Assembly: GCF_014651075.1 (NCBI RefSeq) | Contig: NZ_BMWE01000019.1 | Location: forward strand, 1-64,000 | Source of the DNA: Streptomyces djakartensis | Lineage (GTDB): Bacteria > Actinomycetota > Actinomycetes > Streptomycetales > Streptomycetaceae | Direction of reading: 5' to 3' | Length of the DNA: 64,000 nt | Shown here: positions 25,423 to 34,495 of the stretch, piece after piece | How positions within the stretch are numbered: the stretch's first letter is position 1 | How the letters are laid out: each line of letters begins with the position of its first letter | Made by a program: the position numbers and the translations under genes | Notes under the pieces: model-generated | The model's database searches: none | Seen by the model: only the letters and a program-made list of their open reading frames with translations | Told to the model about the DNA's origin: nothing

Positions 25423-25600
25423 TCACGGCCTGAGCCACAGACGGATAGCGGCGACAGTGACGGTGCCGTGGAAGACATAGGCGCGCTTGTCGAACCTCGT
25501 GGCTACCGCCCGAAAGGTTTTCAGAACCCTCCCCAGCGAGGCGGATCTTGCTGGTGAAGCCGCCCCGGGGGCGTCCGAGTCCCTCATCGGGGCGATACTG
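25423..25600 (-). pseudogene. IS5-type transposase, C-terminal relic
   Basis: The minus strand ends with FRAVATRFDKRAYVFHGTVT and VAAIRLWLRP before a TGA at 25423, the conserved C-terminus of one actinobacterial IS5 subgroup. Just upstream, in another frame, GRPRGGFTSKIRLAG matches a segment that normally lies far earlier in the same transposase. So an internal deletion plus frameshift have removed most of the DDE domain. Confidence 0.65.
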
Positions 25601-25830
25601 CCGGGGCGTCCTGGCCCAGGTCGCGGTCGCCCTGGTCGAGGCCGCCCTGGTGCGGCTGTTCCTGCAGCTCTCGAAGGCCTTCGCCGGGAGCAGGCGTCCG
25701 GTGGCTGCTCAGGCCTGACCGGCGAGGGTCCGGGCGGAGCTTTCGCCTCAGCACCCGCGCGTGAGCGGTCCCGAACTCCCCGGCGCACGACGCGCGGGAC
25801 GGCGCGGCCGTCGCCGCGGCCGCGGAGGCG

Positions 25831-26745
25831 TCAGCCGAATCGGCCCGAGATGTAGTCCTCGGTCCGCGGGTCCGAGGGGTTGGAGAAGATGCGTGCCGTC
25901 TCGTCGTACTCGACGAGACGGCCGTGCCGTTCGCCCTTGTCGTCCACGTCCGAGCCGAAGAAGGCGGTGCGGTGCGAGACGCGCGCGGCCTGCTGCATGT
26001 TGTGGGTGACGACCACGATCGTGAACTCCTGGGCCAGGTGCTCCATCAGGTCCTCGATCTTCGCCGTGGCGATCGGGTCCAGAGCCGAGCACGGCTCGTC
26101 CATGAGGATCACCTCGGGCTCGACCGCGATGGTGCGGGCGATGCACAGCCGCTGCTGCTGGCCGCCGGACAGGGCCAGCGCGGACGTCTTGAGCTTGTCC
26201 TTGACCTCCTCCCACAGCGCGGCGTGGGTGAGGGTCTCCTCGACCAGGTCGTCGAGGTTGCCCTTGAAGCCGCCCACCCGTGGCCCGTAGGCGATGTTGT
26301 CGTAGATCGACTTGGGGAACGGGTTGGGCTTCTGGAAGACCATGCCGATGCGGCGGCGTACCTCGATGGGGTCGACGTCCCGGCCGTAGAGGTCCTGGTC
26401 GTGGTAGCGGATCTTGCCGGTTACGCGGGCCGTGGGGATGAGGTCGTTCATCCGGTTGAAGCAGCGGATCATGGTGGACTTGCCGCAGCCGGAGGGGCCG
26501 ATCATCGCGGTGATCTGACGGTCGCCGATGGTCATGTTGACGTCTCGGACGGCCTCGTGGGCACCGTAGAAGACCGACAGGCTGCCGACCTCGAAGACCG
26601 GGCCGGCCAGGGGCGGAGCGTCACGGAAGGAGACCTGCGGGGTCAGAGTGCCGTTGCCGGAGTCGCCAGGGGAGGCCGAGGGAGGTTCCCCGGCCGCCCC
26701 TGGCGTCGTGGGTGTCTGCGCAGTCGGGGGAATCTCGGAGCTCAT
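25831..26745 (-). CDS. pstB: Phosphate ABC transporter ATP-binding protein PstB
   Basis: A 304-residue ATPase of the high-affinity phosphate importer. Walker A is GPSGCGKST (83-91), the signature is LSGGQQQR and Walker B is EVILMDEPCSALDP. The PstB-specific FQKPNPFPKSIYDN (Q-loop region) is present. Compared with E. coli PstB (about 257 residues) it has a proline-rich extension of about 45 residues at the N-terminus, common in streptomycetes. It is the last gene of pstSCAB, 7 nt after pstA. The complex brings inorganic phosphate into the cell and takes part in Pho signalling. Confidence 0.97.
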   Translation of the reverse strand: MSSEIPPTAQTPTTPGAAGEPPSASPGDSGNGTLTPQVSFRDAPPLAGPVFEVGSLSVFYGAHEAVRDVNMTIGDRQITAMIGPSGCGKSTMIRCFNRMNDLIPTARVTGKIRYHDQDLYGRDVDPIEVRRRIGMVFQKPNPFPKSIYDNIAYGPRVGGFKGNLDDLVEETLTHAALWEEVKDKLKTSALALSGGQQQRLCIARTIAVEPEVILMDEPCSALDPIATAKIEDLMEHLAQEFTIVVVTHNMQQAARVSHRTAFFGSDVDDKGERHGRLVEYDETARIFSNPSDPRTEDYISGRFG

Positions 26746-26752
26746 GGCGTGG

Positions 26753-27667
26753 TCACCAGCGGCGGGAGTAGCGGTTGCGGAGCCAGATGGCCAGGGAGTT
26801 CATGGCCAGAAGAATCACCAGAAGGATCACGATCGCGGCGGCGGCGAGAGGGGCGAACTCGGCACGGGACTGGCTGATCCAGTTGAAGATCTGGATCGGC
26901 AGCACGGTGTACGCGCTGTCCAGTCCGGTCGGGTTGAAGGTGATGAAGGTCAGGCCGCCGAGCAGCAGCAGGGGTGCGGCCTCGCCGATGGCACGGGACA
27001 GGGCGAGGATGGCGCCGGTGGCCATGCCGGGCACGGCGGCGGGCAGCACCTGGCGCCAGATCGTCTGCCACTGGGTGGCGCCCAGCGCCAGGGAAGCCTC
27101 ACGGATGGACTGCGGTACGGCACGGATCGCCTCCCGGGCAGCGATGATCACGGTGGGCAGGACCAGCAGCGACAGGGTGAGCGAGGCGGTGAGCACGGTC
27201 TGTCCGAAGCCCAGGCCGCGGGAGATGATGCCGAGCCCGAGGATGCCGTAGACGATCGACGGGACCGCCGCCAGATTCTGGATGTTGATCTCGATCGCGC
27301 GGTTGTACCAGCGGTGCCGGTCGGCGTACTCCTCCAGGTGGATGGCGGTGAGGAAGCCGACGGGCAGGCAGTACAGCGCGGTGAAGGCGATCACCCAGAT
27401 GGTCCCCGTGATCGCCGACTGGGCCCCGGCCTGCGTCGGGTCGATGATGTCGGGGAAGTCCGTCAGGATCCGGAAGTCCAGCCGGGGCCACGCCTCCACC
27501 ACGACGTAGGTGAGGAGGGAGCCGAGGAAGACCACACCGACGGCCAGCGAGGCCCCGAGGCTCAGCTGGAACAGCCGCTCCCGCCACGGGGTCCTTCGGC
27601 GTTCGAGCCGGCGCCCCTCGGGCACGCCTGTCGCGACTCCCTCGCCGAGAACACGGGAACCCATCAC
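26753..27667 (-). CDS. pstA: Phosphate ABC transporter permease PstA
   Basis: A 304-residue permease with six predicted membrane helices, a cytosolic N-terminal extension and the permease coupling loop (EASLALGATQWQTIWRQVLP). It carries typical PstA features such as AVPSIVYGILGLGIISRGLG and AREAIRAVPQSIREAS. Its start overlaps the stop of pstC by 4 nt (ATGA), so the two are translationally coupled. With PstC it forms the membrane channel of the phosphate importer. Confidence 0.97.
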   Translation of the reverse strand: MMGSRVLGEGVATGVPEGRRLERRRTPWRERLFQLSLGASLAVGVVFLGSLLTYVVVEAWPRLDFRILTDFPDIIDPTQAGAQSAITGTIWVIAFTALYCLPVGFLTAIHLEEYADRHRWYNRAIEINIQNLAAVPSIVYGILGLGIISRGLGFGQTVLTASLTLSLLVLPTVIIAAREAIRAVPQSIREASLALGATQWQTIWRQVLPAAVPGMATGAILALSRAIGEAAPLLLLGGLTFITFNPTGLDSAYTVLPIQIFNWISQSRAEFAPLAAAAIVILLVILLAMNSLAIWLRNRYSRRW

Positions 27668-28614
27668 TCGTACACCTCCCGGTACCTGCGCACCAGGCGA
27701 ATGCTGACCAGGTTCATCACCAGCGTCATCACGAACAGCAGGGAGCCGACCGCGAAGATCGTCTGGTAGCCGAGGGAGCCGGTGGGCAGGTCGCCGATGC
27801 CGGCGGCGGCGATGAACGCGGTCATGGTCTGCATTCCCTCGAGCGGGTTGAACGACAGGTTGGGACGGCCGCCGGCGGCGACGGCGACGATCATCGTCTC
27901 GCCGATCGCGCGCGAGACGCCCAGCACGCTCGCGGCGACGATGCCGGACAGCGCGGCGGGGAAGACCACCCGGGTGGCGACCTGCATACGGGACGATCCG
28001 AGCGCGAAGCCGCCGTCGCGCAGGTCGTTCGGGACGGCGTTCATGGCGTCCTCGGAGAGCGACGCGATCGTCGGGATGATCATGATGCCCATGACGAAGC
28101 CCGCCGAGAGCGCGTTGAAGACCTCCGGGCCCCTGCCGCCGGGCCAGATGTCCTGCAGCAGCGGGGTGATGGCCTGCAGCGCGAAGAAGCCGTACACGAC
28201 GGTGGGGATGCCGGCGAGGACCTCCAGGACCGGCTTGAAGAAGGAGCGGACCCGCGGCCGGGCGTACTCGCTCAGGTACACGGCCGCACCCAGCCCGAGC
28301 GGCACCGCGACCACGAGCGCGATGGCCGTGACCACCAGCGTGCCGGTCACCAGCGGGAGCACACCGAAGTGCGGCGGCTTGAACAGCGGGGACCAGTCGG
28401 TTCCGGTGATGAAGTCGCCGAACCCCACCTCTCCGAAGAAGTCCAGGGCCGGCGGAACCAGGGCCGCGATGATGCCGACCGTGGTCGCGACCGAGACCAG
28501 CGAGGCGGCCACGAGCAGCACCTTCACGGCCTTTTCGCCGTAGCGCGGCTGGGCCCGCTTCAGGAAGTCCGGCCTTCCCGAAGCGGCCCTGTGTCCGGCG
28601 CCGGGGGGCCTCAT
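27664..28614 (-). CDS. pstC: Phosphate ABC transporter permease PstC
   Basis: A 316-residue permease with six predicted helices. PstC-type motifs are PLVTGTLVVTAIALVVAVPL, LAGIPTVVYGFFALQAITPL and the coupling loop DGGFALGSSRMQVATRVVFP. It overlaps pstS upstream and pstA downstream by 4 nt each (ATGA), so pstS-C-A are tightly coupled. The large periplasmic-facing loop near residues 55-85 is usual for the family. Confidence 0.97.
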   Translation of the reverse strand: MRPPGAGHRAASGRPDFLKRAQPRYGEKAVKVLLVAASLVSVATTVGIIAALVPPALDFFGEVGFGDFITGTDWSPLFKPPHFGVLPLVTGTLVVTAIALVVAVPLGLGAAVYLSEYARPRVRSFFKPVLEVLAGIPTVVYGFFALQAITPLLQDIWPGGRGPEVFNALSAGFVMGIMIIPTIASLSEDAMNAVPNDLRDGGFALGSSRMQVATRVVFPAALSGIVAASVLGVSRAIGETMIVAVAAGGRPNLSFNPLEGMQTMTAFIAAAGIGDLPTGSLGYQTIFAVGSLLFVMTLVMNLVSIRLVRRYREVYE

Positions 28615-29585
28615 GACCCGTGCTGCTCCTTCAGTCTGTCCAGGTCCTTGTCGAGCTGCGCCTGCTGCTGCTGGTTCAGCGGCACGAACTGGGCCTTCTC
28701 GGCGATCTCCGCGTCGTTGCCGACGTAGAACTCGACGAACGCCTCGACTTCCGGCTTGTCCAGGGAGGCGGCGTTCGGGTAGATGAACAGGGGCCTCGAC
28801 AGCGGTTTGTACGTGCCGTTCTGCACCGTCTGCGTGTCCGGCGCGACGCAGCCGTCACCGCCGTCGATCTTGAGGACCTTGAGCTTGTCCTTGTTCTCCT
28901 CGAAGTACGACAGGCCGAAGTAGCCCATGCCGCCCGGGGAGCCGGCGACGCCCTGGACGATGACGTTGTCGTCCTCGCTCGGCGAGTAGTCGGTGCGGGA
29001 GGCGCCTTCCTTGCCGTTGATGGCCTTGGTGAAGTAGTCGAAGGTGCCGGAGTCGGTGCCCGGACCGAACAGCTCGAGTTTCTCGTCCGGGAACTTCGGG
29101 TCGACCTGGTTCCAGTTGTCGATCTTTGAACCCGGTTCCCAGATCTTCTTCAGTTGCCCGACGGTCAGGCACTGCACGAAGTCGTTGTCCTTGTTGACCA
29201 CGACCGACAGCCCGTCGTTGGCCACCTGGAGCTGCTCGTACTTGATGCCGTTCTCCTGGCAGGCCGCCTTCTCGTCGTCCTCGATGGGACGTGAGGCGTC
29301 GGAGATGTCCGTCTCTCCCGCGCAGAACTTCTCGAACCCGCCGCCCGTGCCCGAGGTGCCCACGGTCACCCTGACGCCGGGGTTCTCCCCCTGGAACAGC
29401 TGGGCCGCCGCCGTCGACAATGGCGCCACCGTGCTGGAACCGTCGATCCGGACCGTGCCGGACAGGTCTCCCTCGACACCGCTGTCACCGGGTTCGCTGC
29501 TCGCGGCACCACCGCACGAGCCCACGGTCAGCAGCACGGCGGTCGCCAGGGCGGCGGTGGCCGCAGGTCTACGGAACAGGTACAT
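28611..29585 (-). CDS. pstS: Phosphate-binding lipoprotein PstS
   Basis: A 324-residue solute-binding protein. The ATG at 29585 is chosen over a GTG five codons upstream because GAGAGG sits 7 nt before it. A lipoprotein signal (MYLFRRPAATAALATAVLLT VGSC, Cys24) anchors it outside the membrane. Phosphate-binding regions include VRIDGSSTVAPLSTAAAQLF, GTSGTGGGFEKFCAGETDIS DASR and GPGTDSGTFDYFTKAI. It delivers phosphate to PstCA. It is the promoter-proximal gene of pstSCAB and in Streptomyces this operon belongs to the PhoP regulon. Confidence 0.97.
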   Translation of the reverse strand: MYLFRRPAATAALATAVLLTVGSCGGAASSEPGDSGVEGDLSGTVRIDGSSTVAPLSTAAAQLFQGENPGVRVTVGTSGTGGGFEKFCAGETDISDASRPIEDDEKAACQENGIKYEQLQVANDGLSVVVNKDNDFVQCLTVGQLKKIWEPGSKIDNWNQVDPKFPDEKLELFGPGTDSGTFDYFTKAINGKEGASRTDYSPSEDDNVIVQGVAGSPGGMGYFGLSYFEENKDKLKVLKIDGGDGCVAPDTQTVQNGTYKPLSRPLFIYPNAASLDKPEVEAFVEFYVGNDAEIAEKAQFVPLNQQQQAQLDKDLDRLKEQHGS

Positions 29586-29730
29586 GTACGTGCCTCTCAC
29601 ATCTCGCGTGCCTGAACGAGCCTCTCACCTATTTGTCCTTTTTGAGTGGTTTATATGCGCTGGGGGATGGAAGCCGGTGAGGAAAACCCCGTCGATCTCA
29701 CTTCCCAGCAAGCACGGGAGGGCGGAGACG
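29586..29730. promoter_or_regulatory. Divergent promoter region of pstS and the 29731 gene
   Basis: This 145-nt region must carry the pstS promoter. On the minus strand a segment around 29660-29690 (CCTCACCGGCTTCC) loosely resembles the TCACC-type direct repeats of PhoP boxes, and CATATAAACC near 29650 could serve as a -10 region. A 9-mer GTGAGAGGC (minus strand) occurs twice, at 29592-29600 (includes the pstS ribosome binding site) and at 29620-29628. The match to the PHO-box consensus is weak and by eye. Confidence 0.35.
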
Positions 29731-30156
29731 ATGCCCGCGAACACCCAGCCACAACCCCAGCAAGAGCAGCAGCCGACCCAGCCCTCGCCGGAGAGGCCGG
29801 CCGAAGAGACGCAGGAGGAGCGGAAGGGCGGCAAGGTACTGCACATGCATACCGCGCACCCTCGAGTGCCCATCCCGTACGTCACGCCGGGCGACGCGTT
29901 CCGCAACGCGCGCACGGCCACTTCCACGGCGACCTCCCTGCTTCCCTCGCCCCGCAAGCTGTTCCTCTACGGCGTCCTCGGCGGCATGGCCGCAGGCGGA
30001 TTCATCGCATGGCCGGTCGCGGTCGCCGTCGGCGGAGCCACCGAAGTGATCACACGTGAGCACGCCTCACGGCAGCGCGCCGGGCATGATCAGGGTCAGC
30101 AGGACGCCGCCGAGCGGACGGAGCCAGGGAGGCCTGCACAGGCTGCCGCCACATGA
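29731..30156 (+). CDS. Small membrane protein of unknown function
   Basis: A 141-residue protein starting at ATG 29731 with GGGAGGG 8 nt upstream. The N-terminus is Gln/Pro/Glu-rich and disordered, a conserved-looking middle reads LHMHTAHPRVPIPYVTPGDA, and one or two membrane spans lie at about 83-110 (LYGVLGGMAAGGFIAWPVAV). The tail is charged. I do not recognise the family. It is divergent from pstS across 145 nt, so phosphate-dependent control is possible. Confidence 0.6.
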   Translation: MPANTQPQPQQEQQPTQPSPERPAEETQEERKGGKVLHMHTAHPRVPIPYVTPGDAFRNARTATSTATSLLPSPRKLFLYGVLGGMAAGGFIAWPVAVAVGGATEVITREHASRQRAGHDQGQQDAAERTEPGRPAQAAAT

Positions 30157-30613
30157 CATGCCCTATCCGCCGACTGGACGGGCGCCCCGACCGCAGGACG
30201 CCCCGTCCGGCGTCCACCGCGCTGCCGCCCACCCGGCGCCCTCGGTGCCCAGCGCGTAGGCCGCCGTCGGGGCGGAGCGCCACGAGTACGCCACCGCCAT
30301 CCGGTCTCTCGCCGGCCTCGCGACGACCAGGGTCCCCCGAAGCCTTCTTCGTGGCCGAAGCATGACCGCCCGGGGCGCCGGACGTACACCGGCCCGAAGC
30401 CGGTACGACGTGGCGGATGCTCTGCAGACACAGGACGGCCGGCGCTACCCGCGCACGGACGGTCTGCCGCTGTCGCGCGGCTGCGCGGTCTGCTGCGCCG
30501 CAACGGCCGTTCCTGAGCGGGCTTTCCAAGGCCGCCGCCAGGAGAATCGGAGCCGGTTGGGTGACGATGGAGGTGTACGACCCGACCGCGCTTGTCCAGA
30601 AGGAGGCAGTGGC
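30157..30613. other. Intergenic stretch without a supported gene
   Basis: Several open frames overlap here but none shows a start signal or a recognisable protein. The strand-independent high GC makes them unreliable. The segment before 30614 holds the AGGAGG of the next gene. Confidence 0.4.
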
Positions 30614-31291
30614 ATGAATTATCCCTCTGAATCCTCGGGCACCGGCCCTCCGCGCGGCACCGAGCCACAGGACGCCCCCTTGACCGATGGCCTGGGCGCG
30701 CTGGCGAACATGGGCTGGCAGATGTTGCTCACCACGGGCCTGGCCACGATCGGTCTGGGCGTCGTGGTCTTCGCCTGGCCGGAGGAGACGCTGCGGGTCG
30801 TCGGCGTACTCTTCGGCATCTACCTGCTGGCTACCGGCGTGTTCCAGCTGGCCGCCGCCTTCGGTACGCACGTCCCCCGGCATCTTCGGGTGCTGCACTT
30901 CCTCACGGGTGCGCTCTCCGTCCTGCTGGGGCTGATCTGCTTCCGGGGCACCGTGCAGTCGATCTTCCTGCTCGCCCTGTGGATCGGCTTCAGCTGGCTG
31001 CTGCGCGGCATCATGGTGACGGCTGCGGCGGCCTCCGCCGACGACATGCCGGCACGCGGCTGGCAGCTGTTCTACGGGATCCTCAGCACTCTGGCGGGCA
31101 TCGTGCTGATCGTCTCGCCGTTCACCTCGATCGCCGCACTCACCCTGGCGGTGGGCGTCATGGCCCTGGTGCTCGGGGTGGTCGAGGTGTTCCAGGCCAT
31201 CAGGATGCGCGTCGAGCTCGGCCACCTCGCTCCGGGCGGCACTGCCACCGAGCGGCGGCCCCTGTTCCATCGCCCGCACCCCCAGCACTGA
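30614..31291 (+). CDS. HdeD-family membrane protein
   Basis: A 225-residue protein with six predicted transmembrane helices in three hairpins. ATG 30614 has AGGAGG 7 nt upstream. The family pattern is visible in each pair: LLTTGLATIGLGVVVFAWPE, LFGIYLLATGVFQLAAAF, LTGALSVLLGLICFRG, LALWIGFSWLLRGIMVTA, YGILSTLAGIVLIVSPF and LAVGVMALVLGVVEVFQA. HdeD proteins are linked to acid and general stress tolerance in enterobacteria; the actinobacterial role is not defined. A soluble N-terminal tail of 30 residues and a short charged C-tail complete it. Confidence 0.82.
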   Translation: MNYPSESSGTGPPRGTEPQDAPLTDGLGALANMGWQMLLTTGLATIGLGVVVFAWPEETLRVVGVLFGIYLLATGVFQLAAAFGTHVPRHLRVLHFLTGALSVLLGLICFRGTVQSIFLLALWIGFSWLLRGIMVTAAAASADDMPARGWQLFYGILSTLAGIVLIVSPFTSIAALTLAVGVMALVLGVVEVFQAIRMRVELGHLAPGGTATERRPLFHRPHPQH

Positions 31292-31430
31292 TCACCGGGA
31301 CCGGACCGGCCCACCACGGACGAGCGGCGAAGCGGCACCCCGTGCAGTGGGCGGGCACCTCGGTCAGCACCCGGCCGCCTCCGGCAAGGGACGGCAAGGG
31401 ATACGGGAGTCCGGCAGTCAAGGACTTCCC

Positions 31431-32375
31431 TCAGTGACGCATCGCGTGCTCCGGCGGCGTCCCCGGCCGGTCCTTCGGCAGCAGCACACGCAGGGCACCC
31501 GGCCGGATGGCGCAGACGACGGGCGGAGCAAGCCGCACCGCTTCGCCGTCGACGCCTGCGTCAAGGTGCGGCACCTCACCGTGCAGCGTGATGCCGGGAG
31601 CAGACCAGATGACGGCTCCGTCCCCCGCCGACCCGGCACCGCGCTCGTCCTGTCGCAGTTCGCCCCGCAGATGCCGCAGGAGATCCGGGGGAGCCTGCGC
31701 CGGGCGCTTGAGAACGATGACGCCCAGCCGGCCCGTGCTGAGGGAGAAGCGACGCCCCAGCCAACGCGGTGTGGCCAGGTGGTAAGGGTTGTTGGAGATC
31801 AGCACCACTTGCGGGAACTCGACGGTTCCCCTCGGTGTGTCCACGCGGGCCTCGACCCACTGCTTGCCCTTGACGTAGTCGGGTGCCACTGCGGCGAACG
31901 CGCGCGGCTTGTCCTGCCGGTACCCGGGCTCCAGCAGGGCGTCGGCGTACACGCCGAAAGAGACGTTGTTCACGAAGACACGCGAACCGAGCATCCCCAG
32001 GTCCACCTGCGCGGGCTCACCGTCGACCAGGGCGTCCAGCGCCCGTCCCGGATCGCGCAGATCGAGGCCCAGGTCCCGGGCGAAGTGGTTGCGGGTACCC
32101 GCCGGGACCACGACCAGCGGCCGGCCCGTGTCGGCGGCCACCGCGGCGACCGCCGACACGGTGCCGTCACCGCCGGCGACCCCCAGCAACTGCGCCCCCT
32201 CCGCCACGGCGTTCCTCGCGAGCGACACCGCGTCCCCCTCCGTGCTGGTCGTCCAGACCTGGGCTCCCATGCCCTCGGCCCGCTGTGCCAGGCCGTAACG
32301 AGCCGTCTTGCCGCCGCCCGAGCGTGGATTCATCACGATCACCACCCGGGCACGCGTCCGAGCGCCGGCCATCAC
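31431..32375 (-). CDS. Diacylglycerol/sphingosine kinase-like protein
   Basis: A 314-residue lipid-kinase-fold protein. The phosphate-binding loop MNPRSGGGK (near 15-23) and the nucleotide motif GVAGGDGTVSAVAAVAA (GGDGT about 68-72) are intact, followed by VVPAGTRNHFARDLGL typical of the DAGK catalytic domain (PAGTGND-like). The GTG at 32375 is chosen because GGGAG is 8 nt upstream; the GTG three codons earlier has the same SD directly touching it. Substrate is probably a diacylglycerol or similar lipid, perhaps a lipid-linked product. It faces the HdeD-like gene convergently. Confidence 0.85.
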   Translation of the reverse strand: MMAGARTRARVVIVMNPRSGGGKTARYGLAQRAEGMGAQVWTTSTEGDAVSLARNAVAEGAQLLGVAGGDGTVSAVAAVAADTGRPLVVVPAGTRNHFARDLGLDLRDPGRALDALVDGEPAQVDLGMLGSRVFVNNVSFGVYADALLEPGYRQDKPRAFAAVAPDYVKGKQWVEARVDTPRGTVEFPQVVLISNNPYHLATPRWLGRRFSLSTGRLGVIVLKRPAQAPPDLLRHLRGELRQDERGAGSAGDGAVIWSAPGITLHGEVPHLDAGVDGEAVRLAPPVVCAIRPGALRVLLPKDRPGTPPEHAMRH

Positions 32376-33088
32376 CGCATCCACTCCCTGTGTTCAGGAG
32401 GCGAGAAGGAATTGCCGGCCCATGTTCGCCGAGGGCGCCAGGCTTCCGCCGAGCAAGGGGCCTGGAATGCGGTGCCGGGCGCGGGCATGGTGCCGGTGCC
32501 TGCTGGGGTTGCGGAGGGGGATGTCATGCCGCCTCACCTTCCCGGTAGAGGGGTGGATCGGTTCCCCTCCATCGTCACTCCACCCAGCCTCGTACTGCCT
32601 GGCGGGAGGCGGCCGAAGGAAAGTTTCCAGGTCGGACTCCGCCAGCCCACCCTCCTCTGGCCGGCCTCGGCTGCGTGAACGAGCCGGGGCCTGGTCCGCG
32701 GTGCGGACATCGATTTCACGGCGTTCTTCGACGCCCTGCCGGAAAATCCCGGCTTCCGCGACGCAGCGGAACGAAACCTGGAAGCCTCACTGCACCGGCT
32801 CGGCTTGTGCACACCGGGAAGCCGGACACCGCGGTGCTCCAGCGGTACGGCGTCCCCGGGGCACCCCTCCGGACCCCTCCCCTTGGCTGAGACTGCCTCC
32901 TTTCCGTCCTCTTTTCGTCGCCCGTATCTTCAGACGCCATCCTGGCCCAGCTCGGCGTCGAGGCCGGACTCGCCCGAAAGACAGCCGCCTTCGGCGACTT
33001 CGCGATCAGCTTCTGCGTCATCTGCGACCTCGCCGGCGGTATGAGCCGCCAGCACCGCCCAGCAGGGCTGACTAGAGGAGGACGTCTG
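32376..33088. other. Intergenic stretch with gene remnants
   Basis: No full gene was found. At 32700-32808 a plus-strand frame reads GADIDFTAFFDALPENPGFR and AAERNLEASLHRLGL with good coding bias, probably an unrecognised gene piece. A permease stump (listed separately) lies at 32933-33055, immediately before the glutamine-synthetase-like gene. Confidence 0.4.
32933..33055 (+). pseudogene. Amino acid permease N-terminal stump
   Basis: The plus strand reads DAILAQLGVEAGLARKTAAF followed by GDFAISFCVICDLAGG. This matches the cytosolic lead-in and first helix of APC-type amino acid/amine permeases (…FGNFAISFSIICILAG…). The remaining ten or more helices are missing. The stump is in the same reading frame as the following ligase gene, as expected after a clean internal deletion between them. 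Such permeases are frequent neighbours of glutamine-synthetase-like genes. Confidence 0.55.
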
Positions 33089-34495
33089 ATGCACAGCCAC
33101 GACGAACAGCACGACGAGCAACGCACGGCACTCGGGTCCTGGCCCACTGGAGCCGTCACGCCGGGGGCGTTCAAGGAATCCGTCCGAAGTGGGGAGATCA
33201 CAGCGGTGAGACTCGCCGTGCCGGACATGCAGGGTCGGCCCAAGGGCAAGATCCTCACCGCTCCCGTCTTCGTGGACCGGATGAACTCCGGGGCGGAGAT
33301 GTGCGCCTACGTCCTGGCCACAGACGTCGACATGACCCCGCTCGACGGCTTCGCCCTCACCGGCTGGGAGCAGGGCTACGGCGACCTCGGTGTGAAGGCG
33401 GATCCGAGCAGCATCCGCCTCCTGCCCCACCAGCCTGGCACGGCCCTCATCATGGGTGACGTCTTCCACCACGACGGCCGACCCGTCGAGGTCGCTCCCC
33501 GCCAGATGCTGCGCACTCAGCTGGAGCGCCTGGCCGATCTCGGCTATCACGTGGCGCTGGGCACGGAGGTTGAATTCGTGCTGTACCAGGGCACCGGCCA
33601 GGAGGCACACAGGTCGGCATACCGTGATCTGCGCCCGGCCTGGTCCGGCGACCTCGACTACGCCCTCAGCCATCCCCCGGAGGTCGCCGACTTCCTCCAG
33701 CACCTCCACGATGCTCTGCGGAAAGCTGGGGTTCCCGTCGAGGCGATCAAGACCGAGGGTGCGGCAGGCCAGGTCGAAGTGACCTTCGCCTATGGCGAGG
33801 TGATGTCGGCGTGCGACGCCTACACCGCCTTCCGGCTCATCGTGCCGGACCTCGCTCAGCGGCGCGGTATGACTCCGACGTTCATGGCCGCACCCGCGAC
33901 CGGCATCGGCAGCGGCCTGCACTTGCACCTGTCACTGTGGTCCGCCGGCGGCAACGCGTTCGCCTACCACCGGAGCGCGGATCTGCCTGCGGTGTTGGAA
34001 CGGGCCATTGCCGGTCTGGTGTCCGGCATGCCACACCTGGCTCCGCTGTATGCCCCCACCCCCAACGCCTACAAGCGGTACGCTCCGCACACCTTCGCCC
34101 CGACCAGTTACACCTGGGGCTTCGACAACCGCACCTGCGCCGTTCGTGTCACCGGTGTCGGCCGGAGCGCCCACCTCGAAGTCCGTCTGCCGGGCGCCGA
34201 CGCCAACCTCTACCTCGCCCTCACTGCCGCCTGCGCCGCCATCATCCACGGTATCCAGGACCGCCCCGAGCTTCCGGCGCCCTGCGGCGGAGACGCCTAC
34301 ACGGCAAGCGACGCCACCCCCGTGCCGGCCGACCTCACCGAAGCCGTGAACAACTTCATCGGCAACAAGCTCGTGTACGACGCACTCGGGGAGACGGTCA
34401 TGAGCCACTACGCCCGCGCGGCCCAGTCCGAACTCACCTGGCACCGCGGGCAGGTCACCGACGTCGAGCGCGAGCGGGGTTTCCACCGCGCTTGA
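33089..34495 (+). CDS. Glutamine-synthetase-like ligase
   Basis: A 468-residue glutamine-synthetase-fold protein. ATG 33089 has a strong GAGGAGGA 6-7 nt upstream. Family features include ATDVDMTPLDGFALTGWEQGYGD in the beta-grasp domain, Glu160/Glu162 in LGTEVEFVLY as metal ligands, GQVEVTFAYGEVMSACDAYT, GIGSGLHLHLSLW and the ATP/substrate loop YAPTPNAYKRYAPHTFAPTS. Paralogues of GlnA in Streptomyces (GlnA3, GlnA4) are gamma-glutamyl ligases for polyamines or ethanolamine rather than ammonia. That is more likely here given the divergent sequence and the permease stump upstream, but the substrate cannot be fixed. Confidence 0.88.
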   Translation: MHSHDEQHDEQRTALGSWPTGAVTPGAFKESVRSGEITAVRLAVPDMQGRPKGKILTAPVFVDRMNSGAEMCAYVLATDVDMTPLDGFALTGWEQGYGDLGVKADPSSIRLLPHQPGTALIMGDVFHHDGRPVEVAPRQMLRTQLERLADLGYHVALGTEVEFVLYQGTGQEAHRSAYRDLRPAWSGDLDYALSHPPEVADFLQHLHDALRKAGVPVEAIKTEGAAGQVEVTFAYGEVMSACDAYTAFRLIVPDLAQRRGMTPTFMAAPATGIGSGLHLHLSLWSAGGNAFAYHRSADLPAVLERAIAGLVSGMPHLAPLYAPTPNAYKRYAPHTFAPTSYTWGFDNRTCAVRVTGVGRSAHLEVRLPGADANLYLALTAACAAIIHGIQDRPELPAPCGGDAYTASDATPVPADLTEAVNNFIGNKLVYDALGETVMSHYARAAQSELTWHRGQVTDVERERGFHRA

